A stretch of DNA of 64,000 nucleotides from Dichetophora obliterata (Eukaryota > Arthropoda > Insecta > Diptera > Sciomyzidae). The notes beneath the pieces are model-generated. The model worked only from the letters and a program-made list of their open reading frames with translations. It was not told the origin of the DNA and ran no database searches. Numbering within the stretch: position 1 is the stretch's first letter; every line of letters begins with the position of its first letter. The stretch lies in NCBI GenBank assembly GCA_963920525.1, contig OY986438.1, positions 95,144,557 to 95,208,556 of the forward strand. Direction: 5' to 3'. Below, in pieces: positions 12,031 through 23,773 of this stretch. A program made the position numbers and the translations under genes.

Positions 12031-12762
12031 AATTTTGCCATGGGTAGTGACATTATAGTTACGCCAATGTTTTGCTCTCTCGTTTTTTGCTCTCCGAATT
12101 GCATCTACCTGGTTATTCTGTTATGCCCGCTATTTGTGAGTCATGCCCGCTATTTGTTCTGCTTCATGAGAGCATTGATTATTTAGGGTGGCAAGGGCCT
12201 TAATTTTTTTTTTATATTGGGATAAACTTTAATAGTTATTTATTTGTTTACAATTTCTTCCAATACTTGACATAAAATTAAAGTGGATTAACGCCCTAAG
12301 CTTAGAAGCTATAGCTACGTATTTTTATATAACAAAAAAAAAAGAAGTATTGAAAAGCCGACAGTTCGGAAAAAACAACACAAAACTATTTATTTTAAAA
12401 GAGTATAATTTGGTATGTATTTTTGTTGTTTAGTTTTTGTGTTATTGTAATATCAAATAAATAGTTTATAAAAAATAGTTCTTTTAAGTGAATTGTTAAT
12501 AAATCATTCAAAGTAGCTTTTGTTGTTTAAGTTTATTCTGAGTTAATGTCTTTTACTTCGTTTTACTAATGTTTTTCTGCAAAAAAATCTGTAACGCACC
12601 ATTTTATTTAATGGTGCTATACAAAATTACATACTTAGTAAACATACATCTAAAAATCCAAAAATAGTTTACGCCTTTCTTTACTACACAAGCGAATGCG
12701 GCCCTGTTTGAATGTTTTTGTGTTTGTGTCTACTTCATTGTGTTTGTAAAAGACTTCATTTA
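12031..12762. other. spacer, no gene seen
   Basis: Holds a short direct repeat, TCATGCCCGCTATTTGT-like, at 12120-12165. No other structure recognised. Confidence 0.4.
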
Positions 12763-13274
12763 GGGGCCCTCAAACGATACTACATGTCCATCCGACCTGT
12801 CAAGTCATCACACATGTAGTATCGTTCGTGTGCAAGAAATCAAGGCGGATGGACTTGTCCGATGGGAGTTGAAAAATTTTGACTTTTTGCTAAGTACGTC
12901 CGACATGTAGTTCCGTTTGCGTGCGCGGCCATCCAACTTAGTACATTTTGCCATTTGTTGAAAATTTTCAGAGAGAGCACATCTCGCGGCAAAACTGCCG
13001 AACGTACGAAATATTATATTTTGACGCGAATTTTTTTTTCTTTACCTAAAATTGTGATGGTTTAGAATATTTAAAGCAAAAAACATAAAAATAAATGTTC
13101 AAAACAATTAATATTAATATTTTTAATTGATGTTAACTCTTCGGCAGCTAAAAAATAATGATGTCTATCCAAAGTCTATCCGTCATGTGCGATGTGTGCA
13201 AGGGCAACGAAAAAAGTCCCGTTACTTTATCGAACTACATGTACGTCCGTCATGTAGTATCGTTTGAGGGCCCC
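12763..13274. mobile_element. 512-bp MITE with GGGGCCCTCAAACG ends
   Basis: The two ends are a perfect inverted repeat of 24 bp beginning GGGGCCCTCAAACGATACTA (12763-12786 and 13251-13274). Subterminal words such as ACATGT, CATCCG and GTCCG recur in both orientations, as in hAT-type non-autonomous elements. There is no transposase. The target duplication is not clear, so the superfamily is left open. Confidence 0.75.
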
Positions 13275-14474
13275 TTTTCACTTCAACTACACCGCTTCCT
13301 TATATTTTACTTCTATGTTTATATAACAAATTTTATACATATTTACTAATGAGACATTTATACCTTTAATTTCAGTTATTATTTGTACTGAATAAAAATT
13401 TTCTGAATACTACATTTGTTTAAAATATACCGTTTCTTTAACATTTCCCCATTTTAAAGTACACAAAAATATATTTTTGATGTATGTTTTGGTTTTAGTG
13501 AAATTACTCCAAATTATCTGCACCAAAGTCGAATTGGTGAGTTAGTACCCAAAAAATTTTTCAAACTTCAAAAAATAAATTATCATAATTTTAACTAAAG
13601 GTCTTACTTTCAAACAATGTTCTTGTACGTTTTTAGCTAAATTTTTTAAAATCCCTTAATCGCAAATTAAAGTTTTAATAAGATTTGCAACACTGCAAAC
13701 TGTAAACTCTTTTTAATGAGTAAAATAAAGTTAATAACGTAAAATAAGTCCGTGACTGTGCGACCTATAACTCCAAAGCTGTTCGATATCGCAAATTTGT
13801 TGGTGTGGAAGGTGCCACTCCCCCGTGTCTAACGCCTATAAAATATTATCTGTGAAACGGCACGTGTAAATAGAATAAACTAAACACAAGCAAAATTTCA
13901 TTACGATCTGATCCCAAATGCCTACTGCAAAGTATCCTTGAAAATAACATATTTCTAAAAATTATTTATATCGAAGTAAACATAATAAGGATTGATAATT
14001 ATAAGATAGAAAAGTGCATATTTGATCTCGATATAATATCTTCCTATTCCCAGATATCCCTAAAAATCACGGTGTCCAAGAAAATTTAATGTTTTTTTTT
14101 TTCAATATTGTAGACAATTTCAATAGATTTATTATCACTGATTCCGAATCTTACAACAAATTTATTCTAACTTTATTCGATCTTAAGATATATGCTGTTG
14201 AATGAATGAAATACGAGTTTTTAAGGCATTCTTACGTCATGATTTTAAAGTAATGAATCTTCAAAACAGACTTGAAAGATAGAATGGATTATAGTTTTTT
14301 TTTTTTTAAATGACTGGTCCTTATTTGTATGGAGAAAAAAATTTCGTTTGTTTTTCTTGAGCACCCTTTTATTTTGTTCCTATATATAAAAAACGCATAA
14401 AAAAAGTTTCAAAGAAATTGGACTTTATTAACACGTGCCGCCAGGTAGAAATTAAAAAATTATCTACTACCTAT
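13275..14474. other. spacer with a Helitron-minisatellite fragment
   Basis: No gene seen. At 13750-13858 the minus strand matches one unit of the minisatellite of the Helitron at 29486-31337 (shared words GGAGTGGCACCT, AAATTTGCGATATCGAA, TTTGGAGTTATAGGTCGCACA). The remainder is AT-rich without further structure. Confidence 0.5.
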
Positions 14475-14806
14475 GAAAAAAAAGATAAAACAGCTATTCC
14501 GTTTTGAACGTACCGGCCTTACGGAATGACCATCTCCGATATGAGTGAAATTTTGCATGGAGCATCCCTGAGGGAAATAAAAAACTTAGTTTAAAGGAAA
14601 ATGCTGGAGTTATTTTTGGCGGAGTTACAGGGTGCACAAAAAAAGATAAAACAGCGATTCCATTTTGAACGTACCGGCCTTATGGAATGACCATCTCCGA
14701 TTTGTGTGAAATTTTGTATGGAGCATACCTCAAGGAAATAAAAAACGTAGTTTAAAGAAAAAAATGCTGAAGTTATTTTTGGCGGAGTTACAGGGTGCAC
14801 AAAATT
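14475..14806. repeat. two-copy tandem repeat, unit about 161-164 bp
   Basis: Two copies run 14475-14640 and 14641-14806. Shared landmarks are AAAAGATAAAACAGC, TTTTGAACGTACCGGCCTTA, GGAATGACCATCTCCGAT, GGAAATAAAAAAC and TTTTTGGCGGAGTTACAGGG. Copies are about 90% alike by eye. Open frames across it are repeat artefacts. Confidence 0.8.
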
Positions 14807-16570
14807 GACAAAAATCGGCAAAAACGTCGAAAATCTATTTTTACTAGAATTCATATCTCAATCACTTCTTAACCCAATGTTTAATTTTAAATACCGTAGG
14901 AAAGGTAATTAAACGCACTTTAATTTATAAATTTAAGAAAAAAGTGAATACAATAAGCAATACCACAAAAATTTAGACAATCAGATATCAACCAAAAATT
15001 CTGTGCTATCTCGAGTGTAATTTAAATTCGAATATCCTTCCCACTGTAGATAAAAATCCAGTATGGCATCTTGTTTGACAAGATATTGTTAGTGAAAGTC
15101 TATATTTACTTTTGCTTTAAGACATATGTAGTTTTTCTTAAAAATAACAAAGCATTTTGAGATCGATATTTTTTACTGTTTTCTCAAAAACGCCTTAGTC
15201 CTTGCGGGAGGGAAAGACATCCTTTTTTTTCCTAAATTTTTTTGGGACGTCTGGACCACCCTGTGCGACTTTTGAGACCCTTATAATGTGAAATTCGAAA
15301 GAAATTTGATTCGATACGCCCTAATGCTCATTCAGTTGCATTGCCTCTGTGTAAACTTCAAGCTCCAAGCGGCACGTGTTATTGTTGCTGCAAAACAAAA
15401 CAAAAAATTAGGGACTAATTTTAAGCCGCTAAGGAACAAAAATATTGGATGCTGAACAATTTCTAAAATAAGGACCACCCTAATATACTATATATATAAA
15501 AAGAAGTGTAAATTTTGATGTCACCACTAACTGCGCCAAAAAATGGGCGTGGTCGAGCTATAACTACGCCCACTTTTCGGAAATCATTATAATTCCCGAG
15601 TTGAGCATGTTTTATAATGATACTTGGTGTAAATGTGCTATGAGACCAAGTAGTGGTCACTATGTATATAAATGTAGCCACGCCTACTTTTACCGCTCTT
15701 CTATATACAGGGTGTCCCAGACTTAGAGGACAATAATGCGGGGGTGGTTCCTCGTGATAAGACGAGCAAAAAATCGTATTGGTAGGGAGGTAGGAGGGAA
15801 AAACAAAAATAATAGGTGTCATTACGTTTTAATCCATAAGTAACTTATCACCACACCGATTACCAAATTTAATAATTTTTTGCAAAGGAAATTAAATTTC
15901 CTTTTCTATATTTGTACAAAGTTTTGCCATGAAGTTACAACTAAAAAAGTTATGAGCACCTAAATTCAAAATATTCATTTTTTTCTTAAAAAATTTAAAT
16001 TTAAAGGCAATTTACTTTAAAACAACCAAAATTTTAATTATTTTTTATATTGCTTATAAAAGTATCTTAAAACGCGATATTTTAAGTACACGAACTATGA
16101 CCAATTTCTTTGAAATACATGAACCGTTACAAACAAAATATGTGCAGACATAAGTGATGATCAATTCCAGGCAAAAAATGGACATCTGCATAGTTCCAAA
16201 AAATTGGCAATAAAGTAAATTCCATATCGCTTTTTCACGATATTTTGAGTTAAGTCATTATTCCTTGTGACCACAGATTTATCAATTAAATTCATTAAAA
16301 ATTTTTTAAAAAATCGTTTAAAAAACTGTCCTGTTTTGGGCTCAAAACCCGAGCAGGAAGATGAAGTCCTATCCTTTCAAAATGTTCTATAACAATAGAG
16401 TTCAGCTACTACAGCTTTTTCACACTTTCTCCGCAATAGATCATTTTAAGAACCAATCCAATATCATTGAAATAACTCAAAGATATCGATAAAAGTGGTC
16501 CAATAAAAAACCAAAAGGGAGAAAAATTTACCCACCATAATATGGGTTGGGCTCAGGGACAACACAAGAC
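14807..16570. other. spacer with Helitron-like scraps
   Basis: No gene seen. At 15485-15660 the words TATATATATAAAAAGAAG, GGGCGTGGTCGAGC and ACGCCCACTTTT resemble the 5' end and body of Helentron-type elements elsewhere in the window. Around 15710 is an ACAGGGTGTCCCAGAC word like the ends of some Tc1/mariner elements, with no partner found. Confidence 0.4.
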
Positions 16571-16603
16571 ATAACAACTAACCATGCGTTTACATAGATC
16601 TAA

Positions 16604-18660
16604 TCATACATTAGTTTTCAATCTACTTTTGAGTTGACCTTTCGACAAGTTAACATCAAACACGTTACAGTTGTTAACAAAGGTACTCATGCGATTTAAT
16701 GGAGCAGTTAATATATAATTTGTTCTACTAAATGGTAAATAAATCAAGTTGTTAGAGTTTCTACTGCTTCTACGGTTAGTGTTAAAATTTATAAGAGAAA
16801 GAAGCTCTGCAGAGTCGAATACACCAGTAATGAGTTGGTGTAAGTAGACGATATCAGCAGATTTTCTTCTCTCATTTAAAGATTGCATTTTTAATAATTT
16901 CAAACGATCCTCATATGGAGGAAGGTTAAATGTGTCAGTTCCACTCAAGCCTCTTAGAGCAAACCGAACAAAACGTTTTTGAATTCTTTCTATACGATCA
17001 ACATGCACATTGTAGTGTGGGGACCATACTTGACTTGCGTACTCCAAGTGAGGACTCACGATTGAATAATACAGAGTTGTAGTTGTTATTAAGCTATCAA
17101 ACTCTTTGGCCCACCGTTTTATAAAACCAAGCATAGAAGACGCTTTTTTACAAATTGTATCAATATGCATGTTAAACGACAATTTAGAATCCATGCATAT
17201 ACCAAGGTCTTTGACGGTAGTTACACGACTTAAAGCAGTATCTTTAATTTTGTAATCAAAAATAAAATTGTTCCTTTTACGCGAAAAGGTCATAGTTTGG
17301 CATTTATCTGGATTTAAAAACATGTTATTTTTAGAACACCAAACCTCAAAGGAGTTCAAGTCTGACTGGAGCAGGTCTGAATTGTCATTAGAATCAATTG
17401 TTCTGTATATTTTCATATCATCTGCATAAATAAGCAAATGAGAGTGTTTAATGTCGTGGGTAACATCATTAATTGTCAAAATAAACAGAAGTGGGCCCAG
17501 GTGGCTTCCTTGAGGAACACCCGATTCTGCAACAAATTCAGAAGACAACACGCCTCGGAACCGTATTTGATAAGATCGCTCCATCAAATACGATTTGATC
17601 CAGTTTACAAAATATTGTGGAAATCCCATTAATTTAAGTTTAAATAAAATTAGATTATGTGGTAATTTATCAAAAGCTTTGCTAAAATCAGTGTAAATAC
17701 AATCGACCTAGCTACCAGAATCAATAGATTTTAAGCAGAATGTAGTGAAATCAAGGAGATTAGACACAGTGGATCTGCCAGTAACAAAACCATGCTGACG
17801 AGTTGTCATGACTTGCCCACAGTGAATTTTCACTCGATCGTACACTATTCGCTCAAAAAGTTTAGGAATCGAAGATAATTTAGCGATAGGCCTATAATTA
17901 GTGACGTCGTTCCTGCAACCTTTTTTGTAAATAGGACTGATATAAGATTTTTTCCAAAAAAGAGGAAAATTACTTTCATTAATTGATTTATTAAAAAGTA
18001 ACGAGAGAGGCTGACACAAAACGGAGCCGCATTGTTTTAACACTGCGGCAGGAATTCCATCTGGTCCAGCGCTAAAATCCTCATCGATTGATTCAATATA
18101 CTTAAAAATATCCTCTGAGGTAAAAGATATATGCCCCAAAGAAACTCTGGATGCGTTGTTCATATAATCAAAATACGCTAAATCAGGATTAAAAGAATCT
18201 GAACAGAATGATTCTTTAAAAAGATTGGCAAATAAGCCACAAATAATGGTGGAATTGTCAGTGAATCCATCCTGAAATTTGAAAGAAGAAGGAAATCCAT
18301 CAGTCTTCTTCTTAACATTAATAAATCCCCAAAATTTTCTTGGATCAGACAAAATACTCAGCTTCATATTATCCAAATACTCATTATATAATGCAGCTGA
18401 GCATTTCTCAAATTCCAGAAACAAACGTTTGTATGTTTCTAGGTCATTTGAGTCAAAACTACAAACATATTTCTTCCATGCCCTATTCCTATTGTTGCGA
18501 AGAGTCTTTAAATCCTTTGTGTACCAGGGGTACGCAGAATTTTTCGCAAATTTGAGACTATATGGTACAGACTGAGAAAACATGGCAAAGAGCTCCGTAT
18601 AGAAATAATTTATTGAACTGTTAAGATTATTATTATTTATGTATTCTGTAATTATATTTA
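16604..18660 (-). pseudogene. CR1 copy 1 ORF2: reverse transcriptase and C-terminus
   Basis: Reverse transcriptase that copies the LINE RNA at the nick made by the endonuclease. Reading leftwards: a linker with WYTKDLKTLRNNRNRAW, the GPDGIPAAVLK and NYRPIAKLSSIPKLFERI blocks, QHGFVTGRSTVSNLLDF, YTDFSKAFDKLPH, SGVPQGSHLGPLLF and the catalytic LIYADDMKIY, then a C-terminal region with SIVSPHLEYASQVWSPHY and RIQKRFVRFALRGL. A single in-frame TAG at 17708-17710, just before the YTDFSKAFD block, interrupts an otherwise open frame. The end at 16604 is the natural stop. The N-terminal half lies beyond the Helitron. Confidence 0.85.
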
Positions 18661-20494
18661 ATCTATAGTAATAAAACTCATTTTCTGTTTGTTTGTTTGA
18701 CCTTTATACAAATCTAAACGGCTCAACGGATTTTGCTCAAACTAGGTATACATATTAAGTACATCCCATCTTAAAATGTTACATACTTAGTTTTTGCCAC
18801 GCCCCCTCTGAAATTTTTCAACTAACGGTAATTTTGTTATTATAAAACTTTTTAGTATCGGAGATTTTTTTGTATTTAATTTTAAAAATTTTTGTTATTT
18901 TGACATCAAAAACATTCACATATCTTCAAAATTGGAGAAATTTTCAGTATAACGACTTTTTCATAAAACATCGTTGCCTAAGAATGAGAAAAAAACGACA
19001 TGAAAATCAAAGTTTGGTCTTTCGATGCAAATATCTCCGCTGTCCATTAATATATTTCATTCAAATTTTTTTTGTTCAAAAGTTCAATAAAAACACTTCA
19101 CAAAAATAGGTTGAACTGTACCGTTAAGTCATTGTATATATGTTTTATGATTATGTCAAAAAAGGTCCAAAATATTGACTTTTTACTCAAAAAATGACTC
19201 AAAAATTGTTGTTGTTGTAAAAACGAAATCAATTAAAAATTGCACATCTGGCTACCTTTCATATGACATAGCATTTATTTGCAAAAATTCTTCCAGCTAA
19301 GCGCAAAAATTATTTTACTGTTTTTGTCATCAAGACAACAAAGGTACCCCCTTTGATTTTTTTCGCGAAATTTATTTTTTCCAAAATGTTGTTTTTATAT
19401 TTTTTACAAAAAAGTCAAGTCTCAAAAATAATTTATGTGAAAAAATTACCCCAATATCTCTTTCTAATCAAAAGTAATGGCTAAAAATCTATTTTTCATA
19501 CCAGACTATTAATAAAACTTAGTTTTGTGTTAAAATTCTCTATATAGTTTGAACGTCCCCATATATCTCTAAGAATGCAGTTGTGTGTCTAAAGTAATTA
19601 CGAAAATTTTGGATTATACAAAATTTTCTTTATAGTGATCATCTACTTATATTATAAGATGTGTGGGTACAAACTAAACGTACACCTTGCGTTGAATAGC
19701 TGAATTATGTTTTTGCAAAAGTTTCTTCAAATTTAACCCCACACGATTGGGATTACAGACAGGTGGCGCTATTTTCTGCTTACAGAAGAATATCTGATGT
19801 TCTTATGCAGCTAGCAGATAAGTTTTGCGAAATATTTTGCGAAAATGCTATTGCTACCAAACTTTTAAAAAGTAAAATAATGCAGTACTGCCATTTTTTT
19901 TAGAAATTTTAGTAGGTACAATCATTTTTAGCACAACGAATTTTCATAAAACATTGATAGCTAATAATGATAAAAAAATTATATGAAAATCAAAGTATTG
20001 TATTTACTTTTAATGCCAATAACTCTGCTGTTTTTAATATATTTCATTAACATTTTTTTTTTGTTAAAAAGTTCAATATGTTTTTTAATATAAATCTTTG
20101 TTTAGACGTTAAAATGTCCATATCTCAAGGACGCATTGAGTCCCATCATAATTTTTATTTTGTTGAAAAGGTAATTGTGCTTGCTTTAACATTGAGTAAA
20201 TATAAAAATTCTTTTTAATTTTTAAAATCTGTTTTTCGTACCGTTTCTTTGAATTCAATTAGCTCACCGCAAGAGATGGAACCACCAACAACAAAAATTT
20301 TCCTAAACTTTTTTGGATCAATGTTCGTTCAATTACCTAGCAAACGGTGGATAAATAAAATCAAATAAAATAAAATTCAAATAAAATTCAACATGTTTTT
20401 CATTATTCCTGATTTTAAAAAACATTTAATCGAGAAGTGTATGTTAAAATGTTTATATAAATGACTCTCGAGTAACACCGGGTATATCAGCTAG
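18661..20494 (+). mobile_element. Helentron-type Helitron inserted in CR1 copy 1
   Basis: The left end ATCTATAGTAATAAAACTCA followed by TTTTCTGTTTGTTTGTTTG resembles the 5' ends of insect Helentron-like elements. The right end is ACACCGGGTATATCAGCTAG, ending in CTAG before T, the CTRR terminus of Helitrons, and LINE coding sequence resumes on each side. No Rep/helicase is encoded; the open frames inside are short. It is therefore a non-autonomous copy of about 1.83 kb. Orientation is set by the CTAG end. It differs in sequence from the Helitrons at 29486 and 45075. Confidence 0.7.
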
Positions 20495-21302
20495 TTTACT
20501 ATAAAGTAAATGATTCAACCCCAAAAGTCAGCTTTTTTGAAATTGAATTCATAAACTGTGTCAACAGAGCTTGAATTTACCATATTCTCCCTATCGGATT
20601 TATACCAAATACTCAAAGGTGGATGGTAATTATCAATAGTAGTCAAAGCATGAAGTGCCTTCTGAACAATGACATTGTTACTGTCTGTAGTTAAGACTAG
20701 GTCAAGCAGCCTTTCCAGACTATTATAAATACAAGTAACTTATTGTAAGTCAGAACATATATTATCAACAAATATATGTTCTTGGCGTGTCTTCGAATTA
20801 GATTCACAAAAATGTGTTTCATCGTCAGAAGAATGCCATTTTAAGTCAGGCAAATTAAAATCGCCCAACAATAAAATGTCGTCATTAACGTCAAGTAAAT
20901 TTAATATAAATTCTATGCAATCCGCAAGGCTTGCATAGACCTCTACACTGCTCTTTGAAGGAACGTATGCATTAATAACATATACATTAGAATTGCAATG
21001 TACAACCTTAACGCATATAAGTTCGATATTAGCAGAGCAGGGAATATCAATAAAGGAACTAACACAGGAGTTCTTTACAGCTAATAGGACACCACCACCA
21101 ACTGCAGAATTATTGTCAGCGTGTCTGTCCTTCCTATATACCTGAAAACTATTGTCAAACAGTTCTAAGTCAGTAATTCCTCCGTTCAACCAAGTTTCAG
21201 TTAACGCGATAATATCTTTAGAAAAATTCTGAGTTGACAAAAAAATGTCGCGCGTCTTTGAACGCAATCCCCTTACATTTTGATAGTAAAGAAAAAGCCT
21301 AT
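20495..21302 (-). pseudogene. CR1 copy 1 ORF2: APE-type endonuclease
   Basis: N-terminal nicking endonuclease of the LINE. The frame opens just upstream of 21267 (LFLYYQNVRGLRSK), overlapping the end of ORF1. Catalytic landmarks are LTETWLN (Glu), GGGVLLAV, LLLGDFNLPDLKW (Asp/Asn) and, after the stop, TIDNYHPPL (the Asp-His segment). A TAA at 20740-20742 interrupts it between SDLQ and VTCIYNSLERLLDLVLT; reading continues in the same frame to about 20520, where the frame is lost shortly before the Helitron. Otherwise the part is well kept. Confidence 0.85.
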
Positions 21303-22247
21303 TTAGTTTTTTTGGGTCTGACTGGTGATATTATTCGTCCTTCTAGACCTGTGTTTAGGCTTAAACTCAGAAACAAAGATATTATCAGCCCACAGATTAG
21401 AGCTCAGAACAGTTGCAAACTCTTCAGCAGCTACTGTGAGAATAAATGATGCGTGGGACGGTTTATTGCCAATTTTCTTGCATGAGCAGAAAGCAGCCTG
21501 ACTTACTAATTGGTTGTGTTTAACAAACGTCAATAAATTTTCACTTGTTGTGTCGGGCTGAAGACGTGAAATGAAATTTTTTTTTCTCGACAAAGCTCTT
21601 AAATTTAATGAACTATTGAGCTCATTAGTCATGTCATTTTTAGACGGAGGAGAAACAGACGGAGAAGATGGAGTAATAACTATATTATCTATTCTCACTG
21701 GCGTAAACACTGGTTTAGCCGAGATCTGCTTCGTTTCTTAAGTGGCTGGAAGCGTCATGCGCCGCTTATTACTTTAATTTTTGGAATTATTTCTCTTTTT
21801 CTTCGAAATATTTAGGTCTTTTTTAGATAAAACTATTTGAGTCTCAGAAGAAGAGGCTGGAAGAGTCTGAGACAATGCGGTCGAAATATTTACCGATGAA
21901 GACTTTTCATCATAAATGCTAGTACTGGGTGAGGTGCTTACTTCATAAAAAAATGTAACAATTTCTTTAAAATTGTTATTTAAAGCGTTTAGACTATCAC
22001 CGAAAAGCTTAATTTTTGAGAAAAACTCATCTGGTGAAAGAACCCTACACGAAGCACAATACCAGCGAAGACCTGATCGTGGTGAGATTAAATCATCAAG
22101 ACACGACTTAGAGATCCCAACACATGATGTATGAAACAAACGCCCACATGGGCCAGAACAACTGAACATACGGTTCAGAGTGTTTTGACTTTTGCAAAGC
22201 TCGTCTAAAGAACAAGCAGCAAAATTTTCTACAGAAAAATATTCCAT
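21303..22247 (-). pseudogene. CR1 copy 1 ORF1: PHD-finger RNA-binding protein, broken
   Basis: ORF1 of CR1-type LINEs makes a nucleic-acid-binding protein that coats the element RNA. The first part (22247-21774, 157 codons) starts MEYFSVENFAACSLDELCKS and has a PHD-like zinc-binding pattern: CSGPCGRLFHTSCVG and WYCASC. The second part (21710-21303) contains SRLQPDTTSENLLTFVKHNQ and AAEEFATVLSSNLW, resembling the C-terminal domain of CR1 ORF1. Between them lie a stop at 21774, a frame change and another stop, so the protein is split. It ends QTQKN, overlapping the start of ORF2. Confidence 0.75.
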
Positions 22248-23258
22248 AGCGAATAAACAAAGTTCAATAATTTTATGTGAGCAAAAATAATGTCCACTAA
22301 GTGCTAATGGGTTAATATAATATGTTGCAGTTTAAAAGCAACTGCAACAGTTCTCTGTGCTTAGTTTATGCAAATAAACAAACAACGCACAAAGAGGAAC
22401 GCAAAAAAGAGAAAGAAAAAAGTATATAAGCAGCAGCTCAGCTATCAAACTCTAAAGACAATTAAAACAACACATGTATGTACTACAAAAAAACATTAAA
22501 AAATTCAACCACACAGCATGAAAACACTATAGGTCACCTTAAAAACAATTTTCAATCACAAATAAATAAAAATACAGCACATACCGAAATTAAACAAACA
22601 CTGGTATAACACAAATTACAATAAAAAAAACAACACAAGACAAACGACTGTCACCGTCCAAAAGGTAATGCATGGCACCATATCTATCGATTCTCCCCCC
22701 CCCCCCCTGAGCTAGTTGAGCAGAATCCCTCCGCCATAATATACACCCCCCTTTCAGTCAGAATTTAGGAACCCCCCAACAAAAAACTTAATTTATGAAG
22801 AAAATTGCTGAAAACAGTTCAAAGCTGTTATTATCCCTGAGGTGGTTCTTAGAGGAGTAAAATGTATAAGATGATCCTATTATAATTTCATCCTCCACAT
22901 TTCTTTTAAACATCTCATGGATTAAACACCAATGGATAAAACGCCTTGTGTATCATTGGTTTGAAGGTCATGTAGTGTCTTTTTCAAGATGCTATTGGCT
23001 TTGGAAATCGGCTAAAGGATGCATTAAATATGGAGTAAAATATAATGACACCTATTTTTAAGTTTTTCCCTTCTAGCTCCCAAAGAGGGGAGGGTGTCAA
23101 CCTTAGCCTTGCATTTCCTTACTCGCCTAATCAAGGAGAACCACTACCCGAGGGAATTAATGCTATATCTGGGGCACCTTGTATAAAATTCAAGCAGCTT
23201 TGACTATAAAAACACAGGTGTCCCTATTTCTTTGCACATCACAACATTAATTAAACTT
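22248..23258. other. LINE 5' region and spacer
   Basis: The part to about 22650 is probably the 5' untranslated region of CR1 copy 1 (read leftwards). A run of about 14 C lies at 22694-22707. The rest, to 23258, shows no gene; it may hold part of an element with GGTGGTTCTTAG words, not identified. Confidence 0.4.
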
Positions 23259-23680
23259 AGCTGTGCGAATAATCGCCCAAGTTACAATCGCCTAAAAGTA
23301 CGGAAATGAACAATCGCCCAAAAAACTGGTTAAAATTTTTGGGCGATTGTTCGTTTTTTTTTTGGGGCGATTATGCATAATGAACAATCGCCCAAATTTG
23401 AAAGAATGAATAATCGCCCAAAAAAAGTGTTCGGGCGATTATTCATCGCGTTTTTGGGCGACTGTACATTATGAACAAACACCCAATTTTTTTGGGCGAT
23501 CGTTCATTTTATGATTTGGGCGAAAGTTTGCAGTTTTGGGCGATTGTTCATCGCTTTTTTGAGCCATTGTACATTATGAACAATCTCCCAAAAAAGAAAC
23601 GCTAAAATTTTTGGGCGATTGCTTATTTCTAGTTGGGGCGATTGTTCATAATGAATTTTCGTCCAAATTTTGAAGAATGA
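23259..23680. mobile_element. palindromic GGGCGATT element, copy A, right end missing
   Basis: Begins AGCTGTGCGAATAATCGCCC, matching the start of copy B. The body is an array of the word TTGGGCGATTGTTCAT and its complement ATGAACAATCGCCCAA in mixed orientation, at least ten half-sites 20-50 bp apart. The terminal GCACAGCC end is absent, so the copy is truncated. There is no coding capacity. Confidence 0.65.
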
Positions 23681-23773
23681 ATGATTTATAAATGAATGAA
23701 TGAAGATAATGATGGACATTATGGCCGTAAAATGATATGCCCTTTAACGGAATTTTAAAACTATGGCTAATGG

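Larger units (their letters stand above)
16571..22650 (-). mobile_element. CR1-type LINE, copy 1, split by a Helitron
   Basis: Non-LTR retrotransposon read leftwards: ORF1 (22247 to 21303), ORF2 endonuclease (21302 to 20495), Helitron insertion (18661-20494), ORF2 reverse transcriptase (18660 to 16604). The PHD-like ORF1, the APE-type endonuclease and the SGVPQGSHLGPLLF reverse-transcriptase signature together fit the CR1/Jockey group. Both outer boundaries are approximate; no tail repeat or target duplication was identified. Damage is modest: ORF1 broken in two, one nonsense codon in the endonuclease part and one in the reverse transcriptase. Confidence 0.8.

Noticed and set aside
15463..15822. 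119-codon frame on the minus strand
   Set aside because: It crosses Helitron-like scraps and a simple repeat; no protein pattern.
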